Shown: one piece after another, positions 36,526-46,178 of the stretch
Numbering within the stretch: the first letter of the stretch is position 1
How the letters are laid out: each line of letters starts with the position of its first letter
Assembly (NCBI RefSeq): GCF_009765275.1
Contig: NZ_VOPH01000001.1
Coordinates: forward strand, 1-64,000
DNA: 64,000 nt
Direction of reading: 5' to 3'
Origin: Chachezhania sediminis
GTDB taxonomy: Bacteria; Pseudomonadota; Alphaproteobacteria; Rhodobacterales; Rhodobacteraceae
The notes under the pieces: model-generated
What the model was told of the DNA's origin: nothing
Seen by the model: only the letters and a program-made list of their open reading frames with translations
The model's database searches: none
Program-made: the position numbers and the translations under genes

Positions 36526-38064
36526 ATGGCCGACACGACCCAGGCAACGCCCAACCTCAAGGCCACCGTCAAGGAAGGTGTCGATCAGGAAACCGTGGAC
36601 GCCGTCCGCGAAGCCGGCAGCTACAAGTACGGCTGGCAGACCGAGATCGAGACCGAATATGCCCCCAAGGGCCTGACGCCGGACATCGTGCGGCTGATCT
36701 CGTCCAAGAACGGGGAACCGCAGTGGATGACCGACTGGCGGCTGGCCGCTTACGACCGCTGGCTGCAGAAGGAAGAGCCCGACTGGGCGATGGTCGACTA
36801 TCCGGAAATCGATTTCCAGGACCAGTTCTACTATGCCCGGCCCAAGTCGATGGAGACCAAGCCCAAGTCGCTGGACGACGTCGACCCCAAGCTTCTGGCG
36901 ACCTATGAAAAGCTGGGCATCCCGCTGAAGGAACAGATGATCCTGGCGGGCGTCGAAGGGGCCGAGAACATGCCGGCCGAAGGCCGCAAGGTGGCCGTCG
37001 ATGCCGTGTTTGATTCCGTGTCCGTCGGCACGACCTTCCAGGCGGAACTGAAGAAGGCCGGTGTCATCTTCTGTTCGATTTCCGAAGCGATCCGCGAACA
37101 TCCGGAACTGGTGAAAAAATACCTCGGCTCGGTCGTTCCGGTGTCGGACAATTTCTACGCCACGCTGAATTCGGCCGTGTTCTCCGACGGGTCCTTCGTC
37201 TACGTCCCGCCCAACACGCGCTGCCCGATGGAATTGTCGACCTATTTCCGGATCAACGCGGAAAACACGGGCCAGTTCGAACGCACGCTGATCATCGCCG
37301 ACAAGGGCAGCTATGTGTCCTATCTGGAAGGCTGCACGGCACCCCAGCGCGACACCTCGCAGCTGCACGCGGCGGTGGTGGAAATCATCGCCGAGGAAGA
37401 CGCCGAGGTGAAGTACTCCACGGTCCAGAACTGGTATCCGGGGGACGAGAACGGCAAGGGCGGGATCTACAACTTCGTGACCAAGCGCGCCGATTGCCGG
37501 GGCGACCGGTCCAAGGTGATGTGGACCCAGGTCGAAACCGGGTCCGCGGTGACGTGGAAATACCCGTCCTGCATCCTGCGCGGCGACGACAGCCAGGGCG
37601 AATTCTATTCGATCGCCATCACCAACAACTACCAGCAGGCCGATACCGGCACCAAGATGATCCATCTGGGCAAGAACACGAAGTCTCGGATCGTGTCCAA
37701 GGGCATTTCCGCCGGCCATGCGCAGAACACCTATCGGGGCCTCGTGTCGATGCACCCGAAGGCCACGAACAGCCGCAACTATACCCAGTGCGACAGCCTG
37801 CTGATCGGCTCCACCTGCGGGGCCCACACGGTGCCCTATATCGAGGTCAAGAACAACTCGAGCCGGGTGGAGCACGAGGCGACCACGTCCAAGGTGGACG
37901 AAGATCAGCTGTTCTATTGCCGCGCCCGCGGCATGGACGAGGAAGAGGCGGTGGCGCTGGTCGTCAACGGCTTCTGCAAGGACGTTCTGCAGGCGCTGCC
38001 GATGGAATTTGCCATGGAAGCGCAACAGCTGGTCGCGATCTCGCTGGAAGGTTCGGTGGGCTGA
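36526..38064 (+). CDS. sufB: Fe-S cluster scaffold protein SufB
   Basis: A 512-residue SufB, part of the SufBC2D scaffold on which clusters are built in the cytoplasm. Blocks: [90 protein letters not shown] (with the conserved Cys) and [21 protein letters not shown] with the cluster-assembly Cys near the C-terminus. The ATG at 36526 follows GGAGGGG. Four non-suf genes lie between it and sufC. Confidence 0.97.
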   Translation: MADTTQATPNLKATVKEGVDQETVDAVREAGSYKYGWQTEIETEYAPKGLTPDIVRLISSKNGEPQWMTDWRLAAYDRWLQKEEPDWAMVDYPEIDFQDQFYYARPKSMETKPKSLDDVDPKLLATYEKLGIPLKEQMILAGVEGAENMPAEGRKVAVDAVFDSVSVGTTFQAELKKAGVIFCSISEAIREHPELVKKYLGSVVPVSDNFYATLNSAVFSDGSFVYVPPNTRCPMELSTYFRINAENTGQFERTLIIADKGSYVSYLEGCTAPQRDTSQLHAAVVEIIAEEDAEVKYSTVQNWYPGDENGKGGIYNFVTKRADCRGDRSKVMWTQVETGSAVTWKYPSCILRGDDSQGEFYSIAITNNYQQADTGTKMIHLGKNTKSRIVSKGISAGHAQNTYRGLVSMHPKATNSRNYTQCDSLLIGSTCGAHTVPYIEVKNNSSRVEHEATTSKVDEDQLFYCRARGMDEEEAVALVVNGFCKDVLQALPMEFAMEAQQLVAISLEGSVG

Positions 38065-38082
38065 ACTGAAAGGGATTCCGGG

Positions 38083-38958
38083 ATGAGCATTGAAGGTGCC
38101 AAGGGGCTGTTGCGTGCATCGGGGCTGCCGCCGCTCGAGATTGTCGATGTCGGCGCCAATCCGATCGAGGGGGATGCTCCTTACAAGGCCATGCTGGACA
38201 ACGGTCTGGCGCGGGTAACCGGGTTCGAACCCAATGCCGAGGCTTTCAACAAGCTGCAGGCGCGCAAGTCCGAGGCCGAAACCTATCTGCCCCATGCTCT
38301 GGGCGATGGCCAGCCGGCGACGCTGCACCTGTTCCAGCATTCCGGCTTTACCTCGCTTTTTCCGATCGACACGACTGCCGCCCAGCGGCTGGGATTCGGC
38401 AAGTCCGCGGAACCGCGCGGATCGTTGCAGATTGACACGAGCCGCCTGGACGACCTGGATGACGTTCCGCTGGCATCGCTGCTGAAAATTGATGTTCAGG
38501 GCGCCGAAACCATGATCATCGGGAACGGTCGCAACAAGCTTTCGCGCGCGATGGCTATCTGGACCGAAGTGCGCCTTGTCCCGCTTTACCAGGGCGAGCC
38601 GACTTTTGGCGACCTTGACGCGGAACTGCGCAGCCAGGGGTTCATGTTCCACGATTTCGCCTTCCTGAAACGCGTGCCATTGGGCGGGCGCACCTCGCGC
38701 CGCGCGATGCGCAAACGGTTCTTCCGGCAGGTCGTCGATGGCGATGCGATCTATATCCGCGATCCCGAAGGTCCGGGTATCGACAATGCCCAGGTCGTGG
38801 CGCTGGCCGTGTTGGCGGCAGGCGTGCTTTTGAGTGCCGAGCTTGCCTTCCACTGCGCCGACATCCTGGTCCGCAATGGCGCGCTGAACGAGGCGGACCA
38901 TGCGGCCTTCGTGGCGGCCTTGCCCGCCGGCAGCGTCAGAGCGGAACAAGCGCTTTGA
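38083..38958 (+). CDS. FkbM-family methyltransferase
   Basis: A 291-residue SAM-dependent methyltransferase: EIVDVGANPIEGDAPYKAMLDNG is the SAM-binding loop, GFEPNAEAFNKL the acidic motif, and LLKIDVQGAETMIIGNG the FkbM signature. Such enzymes commonly O-methylate sugars of polysaccharides or lipids. Positioned 18 bp after sufB and before sufC, it probably rides on the suf transcript although nothing links it to cluster assembly. The next gene's start overlaps its stop. Confidence 0.85.
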   Translation: MSIEGAKGLLRASGLPPLEIVDVGANPIEGDAPYKAMLDNGLARVTGFEPNAEAFNKLQARKSEAETYLPHALGDGQPATLHLFQHSGFTSLFPIDTTAAQRLGFGKSAEPRGSLQIDTSRLDDLDDVPLASLLKIDVQGAETMIIGNGRNKLSRAMAIWTEVRLVPLYQGEPTFGDLDAELRSQGFMFHDFAFLKRVPLGGRTSRRAMRKRFFRQVVDGDAIYIRDPEGPGIDNAQVVALAVLAAGVLLSAELAFHCADILVRNGALNEADHAAFVAALPAGSVRAEQAL

Positions 38959-39869
38959 CCTCCTGCATCGGAATTCGCACCAACAGCTGGGGCCCCGCCG
39001 AAGAGGCGATGGCCGCCCATCTGACGCTGGTCTTCGGCGAAGCGGTGCACGCAATCTATCACGACCGGCCTCAGGGGGTCGAACTTTCGGTGCCGGTCAT
39101 CGATCTGACGACCGACTGGGCCTTGTCGCAGGGCCTGCGCTGCGTGGGCGACTGGGGATGGCGGTGCGGCGACTATGCACATTATGCGCAGCGGCAGGCC
39201 TTTCCGGACTTCGACCATTACTGGCTGATCGAATCCGATGTCCGCCTGTTCGGCGACGTGGCCGACCTGTTCGCGCGTCTGGACGGGGTGACGGCGGATG
39301 CCCTGGCCTTCGGCATCGGGCTCAACCCCCGGACCGACGCCAGATTCGTCAAGGGCTGGCGCGCCTTTTCGGACATGCCTGCCTATCAGGGCCTGTTCCC
39401 GATGACCCGGTTTTCCGCCCGCGCGCTGGACCATCTGTTGCCGGCGCGGGTCGCCTATGGTCAATGCGGCGTGTCGGACTGGCGCTATACGAATGACGAG
39501 GTGTTCTCGCTCTCGGTGCTGGCCGGCGAGGGGACGATGCAGCTGGTCCCGCTGGAACAGGTCGTCCCGGACTGGTTCGACCTGTCGCTGTTCCGGACCG
39601 ATCCCGATTTCCTGGAACAAGAGGTGGTCGATCTGGTCGGCGACCGAAACCAGATCTGCCATTCGGTGCGCAGCATCGAAAGCTACCAGAAATCCCTGGC
39701 TGCGCGCATGGCCGGCAATGTCGAGCAGTTCGCCCGCAACACCGGGCCCGCGCTGCGCTACATGTCGGAAGAGGACGTCGATCACCTGGCCGCGATGGCC
39801 ACGACCCACATCCGCAAGACGCTGATGCAGGCGCGCAAGCGGCAGATCCGCCGGGCCAGGGGGTCGTGA
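38955..39869 (+). CDS. Putative glycosyltransferase-like protein
   Basis: A 304-residue soluble protein that I cannot place in a named family. It starts with a beta-strand (TSCIGIRTNSWGPAEEAMAAHL), and FDHYWLIESDVRLFGDVADLFARL resembles the nucleotide-sugar-binding region of GT-A glycosyltransferases with a DxD-like ESDV. Pairing with an FkbM methyltransferase fits sugar decoration. The start is probably TTG at 38955, overlapping the preceding stop (TTGA); an ATG at 39009 would remove the first conserved strand. Function is inference. Confidence 0.6.
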   Translation: MTSCIGIRTNSWGPAEEAMAAHLTLVFGEAVHAIYHDRPQGVELSVPVIDLTTDWALSQGLRCVGDWGWRCGDYAHYAQRQAFPDFDHYWLIESDVRLFGDVADLFARLDGVTADALAFGIGLNPRTDARFVKGWRAFSDMPAYQGLFPMTRFSARALDHLLPARVAYGQCGVSDWRYTNDEVFSLSVLAGEGTMQLVPLEQVVPDWFDLSLFRTDPDFLEQEVVDLVGDRNQICHSVRSIESYQKSLAARMAGNVEQFARNTGPALRYMSEEDVDHLAAMATTHIRKTLMQARKRQIRRARGS

Positions 39870-39942
39870 CGATGGAGGCCGTCTTCTTCGATACTGGCGC
39901 GGACAGGACGGGCGCGCCCCGGGCATGCAGGAGTGACCGTGC

Positions 39943-40296
39943 GTGAGCGTAGGAACATATCTGCCCTGGCTGGCACCGATCGTGCTTCTGATCCTGTCGA
40001 ACGTGTTCATGACCTTTGCCTGGTACGGGCATCTGGGGAACATGGCGACGCCGCTGTGGATCGCCGTCTTCACCAGCTGGGGGATCGCGTTCTTCGAATA
40101 CTGGCTGGCGGTGCCGGCCAACCGGATCGGCCATTCGGTCTATTCGGCGGCACAGTTGAAGACGATTCAGGAGGTGATCACGCTGATCATCTTCGCGGGT
40201 TTCTCGGCCTTCTGGCTGAAGGAGTCGATCAGCCTGAACACGGTGATCGGCTTCGGGTTGATCGCGGCGGGTGCCGCTTTCGTGTTCAGGGGATGA
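39943..40296 (+). CDS. DUF486 (DMT-superfamily-like) membrane protein
   Basis: A 117-residue protein with four hydrophobic helices: [60 protein letters not shown] and [14 protein letters not shown]. The length and the [22 protein letters not shown] block identify DUF486, a small family of uncharacterised inner-membrane proteins. The start is GTG at 39943. It sits inside the suf gene cluster. Confidence 0.85.
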   Translation: MSVGTYLPWLAPIVLLILSNVFMTFAWYGHLGNMATPLWIAVFTSWGIAFFEYWLAVPANRIGHSVYSAAQLKTIQEVITLIIFAGFSAFWLKESISLNTVIGFGLIAAGAAFVFRG

Positions 40297-40354
40297 CATG
40301 GGCAACGGACCGTGGGAACACCGCAGCGCAGCGCCAACAGATGGGGGCAAGGGA

Positions 40355-40669
40355 ATGATCATCACGACCACCAACAGCGTCGAAGGCCATCCGATCACCG
40401 AATACAAGGGGATCGTCGTGGGCGAGACGATCATGGGCGCCAATGTCTTCCGGGACTTCCTGGCCGGTGTCACCGACGTGATCGGCGGCCGGTCGGGCGC
40501 CTATGAAAGCAAGATGAACGAGGCCCGGCAGGTGGCCCTGCGCGAGATGGAAGACCATGCCCGCGCATTGGGGGCCAATGCCATCGTGGGCGTCGATCTC
40601 GATTACGAAGTGGTCCGCGAAGGCATGTTGATGGTGTCCGCTTCGGGCACGGCCGTCATCGTGTCGTAG
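40355..40669 (+). CDS. YbjQ/UPF0145 family protein
   Basis: A 104-residue protein: [21 protein letters not shown], then [32 protein letters not shown] and [24 protein letters not shown]-like sequence, all UPF0145 hallmarks. Members form pentameric heavy-metal-binding-like domains (YbjQ), with no proven role. The ATG at 40355 with GGGGGCAAGGGA upstream is preferred to in-frame starts further 5'. Confidence 0.88.
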   Translation: MIITTTNSVEGHPITEYKGIVVGETIMGANVFRDFLAGVTDVIGGRSGAYESKMNEARQVALREMEDHARALGANAIVGVDLDYEVVREGMLMVSASGTAVIVS

Positions 40670-40741
40670 GGATCCGACAAACTGAATCAGACAAGTCCGG
40701 CCGCGATACGCGTGGCCGGCCCGCCATGAAGGAACGAACCG

Positions 40742-41497
40742 ATGCTGAAGATCGAAGATCTCCATGTCAGCCTCGAAGCCGAGGACAAAGAAATCCTGAA
40801 GGGCGTCAACCTGGAGGTTGGCCCCGGGACCGTGCATGCGATCATGGGGCCCAACGGGTCCGGCAAGTCGACGCTCAGCTACGTGCTGTCCGGCAAGGAC
40901 GGGTATCGGGTGACGCAGGGAGACGCGACGCTGGACGGCGACAGCCTGCTGGAGATGGAGCCCGAGGACCGCGCCGCGGCGGGCTTGTTCCTGGCGTTCC
41001 AGTACCCGGTGGAAATCCCCGGCGTCGGCAACATGACCTTTCTGAGGACCGCCGTGAACGCGCAACGCAAGGCGCGCGGGGAAGAGGAGATGTCGGCCAC
41101 CGAGTTCCTGAAGAAAGTCCGTGAAAAGGCCAAGGCGCTGAAGATCGACGCCGAGATGCTGAAGCGTCCGGTGAATGTCGGATTCTCGGGCGGCGAGAAG
41201 AAGCGCAACGAGGTGCTTCAGATGGCGATGCTGGAGCCCAGGATGTGCATCCTGGATGAAACCGACTCTGGCCTTGACGTCGACGCGATGAAACTGGTCG
41301 CCGACGGCGTGAACGCGCTGCGCAGCGAAGGCCGGGGATTCCTGGTGATCACGCACTACCAGCGGCTTCTGGATCACATCAAGCCGGACGTGGTGCACAT
41401 CATGGCCAATGGCCGTATCATCAAATCCGGAGGCCCCGAACTGGCCCTCGAGGTCGAGAACAACGGCTATGCCGACATCCTGGCCGAGGTGGCCTGA
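40742..41497 (+). CDS. sufC: Fe-S assembly ATPase SufC
   Basis: A 251-residue ABC-type ATPase. Walker A is GPNGSGKST at 36-44, the signature is FSGGEKKRNEV and Walker B is CILDETDSGLDVDAM. SufC dimerises within SufBC2D and uses ATP to remodel the scaffold for cluster formation. It overlaps sufD by 1 base (TGATG), so translation is coupled. Confidence 0.97.
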   Translation: MLKIEDLHVSLEAEDKEILKGVNLEVGPGTVHAIMGPNGSGKSTLSYVLSGKDGYRVTQGDATLDGDSLLEMEPEDRAAAGLFLAFQYPVEIPGVGNMTFLRTAVNAQRKARGEEEMSATEFLKKVREKAKALKIDAEMLKRPVNVGFSGGEKKRNEVLQMAMLEPRMCILDETDSGLDVDAMKLVADGVNALRSEGRGFLVITHYQRLLDHIKPDVVHIMANGRIIKSGGPELALEVENNGYADILAEVA

Positions 41498-42792
41498 TGG
41501 CACTGGAAAATCCAAGACAGACCGCGACCGAGGCGCGGCTGGCCGCGCTGACCGTGCCGCAAGGCGGCTGGACCGGTCCGGCCCGTCAGAATGCGCTGGC
41601 CCGCCTGACCAAGATGGGCTTGCCGCTGCGCCGCGACGAATACTGGTCCTTCACCCGCCCGGATTCGCTGATGGCACCGGATGTGCCCGTGGCGAAGGTC
41701 TTCGATACCGGTGAAGAATCCCATCTCTTTGCCGCACGGGACCGGCTGCGCATCGTCTTCGTCGACGGGGTCTTCGATGCCGAAGCCTCGGACGAGCTGG
41801 CGCTGGACGGGATCGAGATCGGCCTGTTGTCGCGCGAAGCCAATGCGGACATCCACTGGGCCCGCGATCTTTACGGCGTGCTGGAAACCGCGGGGCAGGA
41901 CCCCGTCGCCCGGCCTTTCGCCGCGTTGAACACGGCGGCGGCGACCGAAGGCGTTCTGATCCGCGTGACCAAGACGCCTTCGAAGCCGGTGAGCCTGGTC
42001 TATTACCACGCCTCCGAAACCTCGGACGCGGTGATGCACCATGTGGTGCGGGTCGAATCCGGGGCGGAACTGACGCTGCTGGAAAACGGGCCTGCCGCTG
42101 CGCGTTTCAACAAGGTGACCGAGGTCGACGTCGCCGATGGCGCGAAGCTGCACCATGTCCGGGCGCAGGGCCGCGACCATGATCGCCGCGCGGTGACCCA
42201 TATCTTTGCCCGGCTGGGCCGGGAGTCGGTCCTGAAAAGCTTTACCATGACCGCCAATGGCCGGCTGACCCGGAACGAGGTCGTGGTCGACCTGAAGGGC
42301 GACGATGCCGTCGTCCACGTGGCCGGCGCCTGTGTCGGCGATGGCGCCAATGTCGGCGAATTCCACCACGACGATACCGTCTTCATCACCCACGACGCGC
42401 AGGGCTGCGAAAGCCGGCAGGTGTTCAAGAAGGTGCTGCGGAACGGGGCCACGGGCGTCTTCCAGGGCAAGATCCTTGTGAAGGCCGGTGCGCAGAAGAC
42501 CGACGGCTACCAGAAAAGCCAGTCGCTGCTGCTGGACGGCGACAGCCAGTTTCTGGCCAAGCCGGAGCTGGAAATCTATGCTGACGACGTCGCCTGCTCC
42601 CACGGATCGACCTCAGGCGCGATCGACGAGGGGGCGCTGTTCTACCTGCGTGCGCGCGGCGTGCCACATGGGGAAGCCACCGACCTTCTGACCCTGGCCT
42701 TCTTGGGCGAGGCGATGGACGAGATCGAGGACCCGGACATCGCGGCCGAACTTCTGGCCCGGGTCGAGGCTTGGCTGGCCCGCCGGCGCTGA
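41497..42792 (+). CDS. sufD: Fe-S assembly protein SufD
   Basis: A 431-residue SufD with the C-terminal SufBD beta-helix: QGRDHDRRAVTHIFARLGRESVLKSFTMT, FHHDDTVFITHDAQGCESRQVFKKVLRNGATGVFQGKI, and ASCSHGSTSGAIDEGALFYLRARG-like sequence containing the conserved His. It pairs with SufB and SufC. One base after its stop the first YIP1-family gene begins. Confidence 0.96.
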   Translation: MALENPRQTATEARLAALTVPQGGWTGPARQNALARLTKMGLPLRRDEYWSFTRPDSLMAPDVPVAKVFDTGEESHLFAARDRLRIVFVDGVFDAEASDELALDGIEIGLLSREANADIHWARDLYGVLETAGQDPVARPFAALNTAAATEGVLIRVTKTPSKPVSLVYYHASETSDAVMHHVVRVESGAELTLLENGPAAARFNKVTEVDVADGAKLHHVRAQGRDHDRRAVTHIFARLGRESVLKSFTMTANGRLTRNEVVVDLKGDDAVVHVAGACVGDGANVGEFHHDDTVFITHDAQGCESRQVFKKVLRNGATGVFQGKILVKAGAQKTDGYQKSQSLLLDGDSQFLAKPELEIYADDVACSHGSTSGAIDEGALFYLRARGVPHGEATDLLTLAFLGEAMDEIEDPDIAAELLARVEAWLARRR

Positions 42793-42793
42793 C

Positions 42794-43282
42794 ATGACGA
42801 TCTCGCGCGATATCGTGGCCACCTACCGGGGGCCCGGCACGGTTTTCCGCCGCATTCTTGCAGCGGCGACCGAGGCACGGGCGCTGGTCTACCTGATGGC
42901 GGGCTGCGGGCTGGTCTTCGTGGCGCAGTTGCCGCGGCTGGCCCGTCAGGCGCATCTGACCGGGGAAGACCTGAACCCGCTGATGGGCGGCAGCCTGATG
43001 GCGTGGCTCTTCATCGCGCCGCTGATCTTCTACCTGATCGCCACGCTCAGCCACGTCGTGGCGAAGGTGTTGGGCGGGCAGGGCGATTTCTTCGGGGCGC
43101 GGGTGGCGTTGTTCTGGGCGCTGCTGGCCTCCAGCCCGCTGATGCTGCTGAACGGTCTGGTCGCGGGCTTCATCGGCCCGGGCACGCCGCTGCAACTGGT
43201 CGGCATCGCCTGGCTTGCCGTTTTCCTGTGGTTCTGGTTTGCAGGTCTCAGGCAGGCGGAACGGGCAGGAGAAGCGAAATGA
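42794..43282 (+). CDS. YIP1-family membrane protein (first of a pair)
   Basis: A 162-residue inner-membrane protein with about four hydrophobic helices (ALVYLMAGCGLVFVAQL, GSLMAWLFIAPLIFYLIATLSHVVAKVLGG, VALFWALLASSPLMLLNGL, LVGIAWLAVFLWFWFAGL). It resembles the bacterial YIP1 domain; function unknown. It begins 1 bp after sufD and overlaps the next gene by 4 bp, so it belongs to the suf transcript. Confidence 0.8.
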   Translation: MTISRDIVATYRGPGTVFRRILAAATEARALVYLMAGCGLVFVAQLPRLARQAHLTGEDLNPLMGGSLMAWLFIAPLIFYLIATLSHVVAKVLGGQGDFFGARVALFWALLASSPLMLLNGLVAGFIGPGTPLQLVGIAWLAVFLWFWFAGLRQAERAGEAK

Positions 43283-43869
43283 TGACCGGCGCGGACTTCA
43301 GACAGCTGATCTGGACCTCGATCGTCAATCCGGCAGAAGGCGCAGAGCAGGTGGCGGCGCTGCGGCCCGGACGCGACGTGCTGTGGATGGCGCTGGTCCT
43401 GATGGCCGCGCTGAACACGGTTCTTCTGATCTTGGCCAACTTCCTGGTGCCGGGCCCCTGGCCCTTGCCGGGCATTCTGGCCAATCCGCTGGTCTACATG
43501 GGCGTGCTGGCCGCATTCCTTGCGCTGTCGGCCTGGCTTTTGTTCTGGGTCGGACGGCTGCTGGGCGGGCAGGGCAGTTTCGAGGACCTGCTGGGCACCC
43601 TGATCTGGCTTCAGGTCCTGCGGGTGGCGGTGCAGGCGGCCTCGCTGATCGTCCTGATCGTCTCGCCACTGCTGGCCGGGGTCTTCGGGATCGCCGCCGC
43701 GGTCTACGGCATCTATGTGGGTCTGCATTTCGTGAATGTGGCCCATCGCTTCTATTCTCTGGGCCGGGCCGGGCTGGCGCTGGTCGGCGCCGCGGTGGCG
43801 TTGATCCTCGTGCTGTCGCTGTTGCTCTCGGTCTTTGGCATCCCCGGCATGGAGGCCGCCTATGTATGA
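43279..43869 (+). CDS. YIP1-family membrane protein (second of a pair)
   Basis: A 196-residue protein with four to five transmembrane helices. DFRQLIWTSIVNPAEGAEQVAAL at the N-terminus is typical of YIP1-domain proteins, followed by LVLMAALNTVLLILANFLV, FLALSAWLLFWVGRLLGGQGSFEDLLGTLIWLQVLR and a C-terminal hydrophobic hairpin. It shares the LLGGQGSFEDLL-type loop with the preceding protein (VLGGQGDFFGAR), suggesting the two arose by duplication. Its 3' end overlaps sufS by 8 bp. Confidence 0.82.
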   Translation: MMTGADFRQLIWTSIVNPAEGAEQVAALRPGRDVLWMALVLMAALNTVLLILANFLVPGPWPLPGILANPLVYMGVLAAFLALSAWLLFWVGRLLGGQGSFEDLLGTLIWLQVLRVAVQAASLIVLIVSPLLAGVFGIAAAVYGIYVGLHFVNVAHRFYSLGRAGLALVGAAVALILVLSLLLSVFGIPGMEAAYV

Positions 43870-45082
43870 CGTCGAAAAGATCCGCGCGGATTTCCCGATC
43901 CTGGCGCGCGAGGTCAACGGCCAGAAGCTGACCTATCTCGACAACGGGGCCTCGGCCCAGAAACCGCAGGTCGTGATCGATGCGATCACGCAGGCCTATT
44001 CCATGGAATATGCCAACGTGCACCGGGGTCTGCATTACCTGTCCAACCTTGCGACCGAGAAATACGAGGCCGTGCGCGGCACCATCGCCCGCTTCCTGGG
44101 CGTGAAGAACGAGGACGAGATCGTCTTCAACTCTGGCACGACGGAAGGCATCAACCTGGTGGCCTATGGCTGGGCCATGCCCCGGATGCAGGCGGGGGAT
44201 GAAATCGTCCTGTCGGTGATGGAACACCATGCCAATATCGTACCCTGGCATTTCCTGCGCGAACGGCAGGGCGTGGTTCTGAAATGGGTGGATACCGAAC
44301 CCGACGGCAGCCTGGATCCGCAGAAGGTGATCGACGCCATCGGGCCCAGGACGAAATTGGTCGCGGTCACTCATATGTCGAACGTGTTGGGCACGGTGAC
44401 TGACATCAAGGCCATCGCCACGGGCGCGCAGGCCGCCGGCGTGCCGGTGCTGGTCGACGGGTCCCAGGCGGCTGTCCACATGCCGCTGCACCTCGACAGT
44501 CTGGGCGTCGATTTCTATGCGATCACCGGGCACAAGATCTATGGACCCTCGGGATCGGGCGCGATCTGGATCAGGTCCGACCGCATGGCCGAGATGCGCC
44601 CCTTCATGGGCGGTGGCGACATGATACGCGAGGTCCACAAGGACGCCGTCAGCTATGCCGATCCGCCGATGAAATTCGAGGCCGGGACCCCCGGCATCGT
44701 CCAGACCATCGGGTTCGGCGCGGCGCTGGAATACGTGATGGCCGTCGGGATGAAGAGCATCGCGGCGCACGAGGCGGGCCTGCGGGATTACGCGATTTCT
44801 CGCTTGGGCGGGCTGAACTGGCTGAACGTGCAGGGGCAGGCGCCGGGCAAGGGGGCGATCTTCTCGTTCACCATGGACGGGGCGGCCCATGCGCACGACA
44901 TCTCGACCATTCTCGACAAGAAGGGGGTCGCGGTACGCGCCGGACATCACTGCGCGGGGCCGTTGATGGATCACCTTGGGCTGACCGCGACCTGCCGGGC
45001 ATCCTTCGCGATGTACAATACCACGGCCGAAGTCGACAAACTGGTCGAGGCGCTGGAACTGGCCCACGACCTCTTTGCCTGA
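43862..45082 (+). CDS. sufS: Cysteine desulfurase SufS
   Basis: A 406-residue class II cysteine desulfurase: [36 protein letters not shown] lysine Lys-225 ([18 protein letters not shown]), [15 protein letters not shown], and catalytic Cys-378 in [13 protein letters not shown]. It delivers sulfur to SufBCD, usually with SufE or SufU. It starts inside the preceding YIP1 gene. No sufE, sufA or sufT follows; the operon ends at a 319-bp gap before tRNA-Arg, so those partners, if present, are elsewhere. Confidence 0.96.
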   Translation: MYDVEKIRADFPILAREVNGQKLTYLDNGASAQKPQVVIDAITQAYSMEYANVHRGLHYLSNLATEKYEAVRGTIARFLGVKNEDEIVFNSGTTEGINLVAYGWAMPRMQAGDEIVLSVMEHHANIVPWHFLRERQGVVLKWVDTEPDGSLDPQKVIDAIGPRTKLVAVTHMSNVLGTVTDIKAIATGAQAAGVPVLVDGSQAAVHMPLHLDSLGVDFYAITGHKIYGPSGSGAIWIRSDRMAEMRPFMGGGDMIREVHKDAVSYADPPMKFEAGTPGIVQTIGFGAALEYVMAVGMKSIAAHEAGLRDYAISRLGGLNWLNVQGQAPGKGAIFSFTMDGAAHAHDISTILDKKGVAVRAGHHCAGPLMDHLGLTATCRASFAMYNTTAEVDKLVEALELAHDLFA

Positions 45083-45401
45083 TCGTCCCACGGCGGGGGG
45101 CAGGGTGAACCTTGTGCCAAGCGCCGTAGCAAAGTTTTCGGCCTGGGCGTGCGGCGGCGGATTTTCCCGTTGCGGGGGTCTTTCCGGAACGGTATAGCCT
45201 GCCCCTACACAGGCGCCCGGATGCTTCGGACACCGGGCCTTGCGTTGCGCGCCGGATGGCAGCAGTGCTTCGAAGGCGGACGTTGTGGATTGCCTGTGTA
45301 AAGTCGAGTGAATGTAAATGTTTCAGATCAGTGGCTTGCGGGGGCTTCGATCGTGGCTTTAATCCCGCGTAGAATTGAAGTAAGTACTGCGTCAGCAGTT
45401 T
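45083..45401. other. Intergenic region between sufS and tRNA-Arg
   Basis: No gene seen. CCCGG ATGCTTCGGACA CCGGG near 45218-45240 can form a hairpin and may end the suf transcript, but no U-run follows. The stretch next to the tRNA (45290-45400) is less GC-rich and presumably carries its promoter. Confidence 0.45.
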
Positions 45402-45478
45402 GCACCCATAGCTCAGCTGGATAGAGTGTCGCCCTCCGAAGGCGAAGGTCGTAGGTTCGAATCCTACTGGGTGCGCCA
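45402..45478 (+). tRNA. tRNA-Arg (anticodon CCG)
   Basis: Cloverleaf with acceptor GCACCCA/TGGGTGC, D arm GCTC-AGCTGGATA-GAGT, anticodon stem TCGCC/GGCGA with loop CTCCGAA (anticodon CCG, reads CGG), T arm GTAGG-TTCGAAT-CCTAC, and an encoded CCA. An accessory region with insertion-sequence debris starts right after it. Confidence 0.96.
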
Positions 45479-45784
45479 TTAACCTCGAAATTCTAAGATG
45501 TTAAGCTGTGAGCCGGATTGTCCATGCGCAGCTGGGCTTGCCGCGCGCTTTCGCTCATCCAGTGATCGGTTGGATGGATTGATCCTGAATATATTTTTAT
45601 AATCAATACACTAATAGTTCAGCTTGTGTGCCAAGTACCAAATTTTTCGCGGATGCCTTTTGTGAAGATCGAGGCGACGGCATCTTAGGGCTAGCCTAAG
45701 TTTGCCCTGCTGCACCTTCAAGGCCACCGCGGCGTTGTTGCGGAAAGGTGGCTTGAGGTGTGACGGCCCCTTTAACGGTCTTTG
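45479..45784. other. AT-richer gap after tRNA-Arg
   Basis: No gene seen. 45585-45650 is markedly AT-rich (ATATATTTTTATAATCAAT) compared with the rest of the window, which suggests foreign DNA next to the tRNA. No attachment-site repeat of the tRNA 3' end was found by eye. Confidence 0.5.
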
Positions 45785-45955
45785 TCAGGCGATGCAGACG
45801 GTCCCGGCGGTGCCGTGGGACGATAAGTGGTTCATCAGTGCAACGCGGATCTGGATTTCGGCAGTCTGGCGGCCTGGGTCTCTAGCGGTAATGCGTTCTC
45901 CGAAGGCTTTCAGGCAGCGCATTCTTGCCTCGATCCGGCTCCGTCCAGTCCAGGT
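45785..45955 (-). pseudogene. IS5-family transposase, C-terminal remnant
   Basis: Minus-strand reading gives RSRIEARMRCLKAFGERI, then ARDPGRQTAEIQIRVALMNH and LSSHGTAGTVCIA followed by TGA (45785-45787). This is the C-terminal end common to an IS5-type transposase group of Rhodobacteraceae. The catalytic region is missing. Confidence 0.8.
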
Positions 45956-46098
45956 CCACCATCTTCAACAGGCTGGCCACCATACCGGTCTCTTGCCGTG
46001 ACGGCAACAGGGCCTGCGTCGCGACCGCCCTTTACCGTTGCAAGATCGAGGGCAAGCTGGCGCCATTCCCTTATCTGATCCAAATGGAGGACTACGGG

Positions 46099-46178
46099 AT
46101 GAAGCTGTTTAGTGGACTGGATGTGTCGCCTGAGAAGACCGCAATTTGCGTGATCAGCGAGCACGGGAAGGCCCAAGC
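46099..46178 (+). pseudogene. IS110-family transposase, N-terminal fragment
   Basis: An ATG at 46099 encodes MKLFSGLDVSPEKTAICVIS and then EHGKAQ, the start of an IS110 DEDD transposase of a different subgroup from the fragment at 4225. It breaks off at about 46178, where the 3' end of pdxY begins on the other strand. Confidence 0.8.

Noticed and set aside
36106-39054. A 982-codon minus-strand frame across nifS, sufB and the FkbM gene
   Set aside because: Spans several well-supported genes antisense and translates to low-complexity basic sequence.
45180-45300. Possible SRP RNA or other structured RNA before tRNA-Arg
   Set aside because: It has some stems, but the conserved SRP loop sequences (GGAAG / AGCAGCC in the right order) are not present and no terminator follows.
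45402-45478. tRNA-Arg as a phage-type integration site
   Set aside because: The accessory block starts right after it, but I found no integrase gene and no repeat of the tRNA 3' end in the window.
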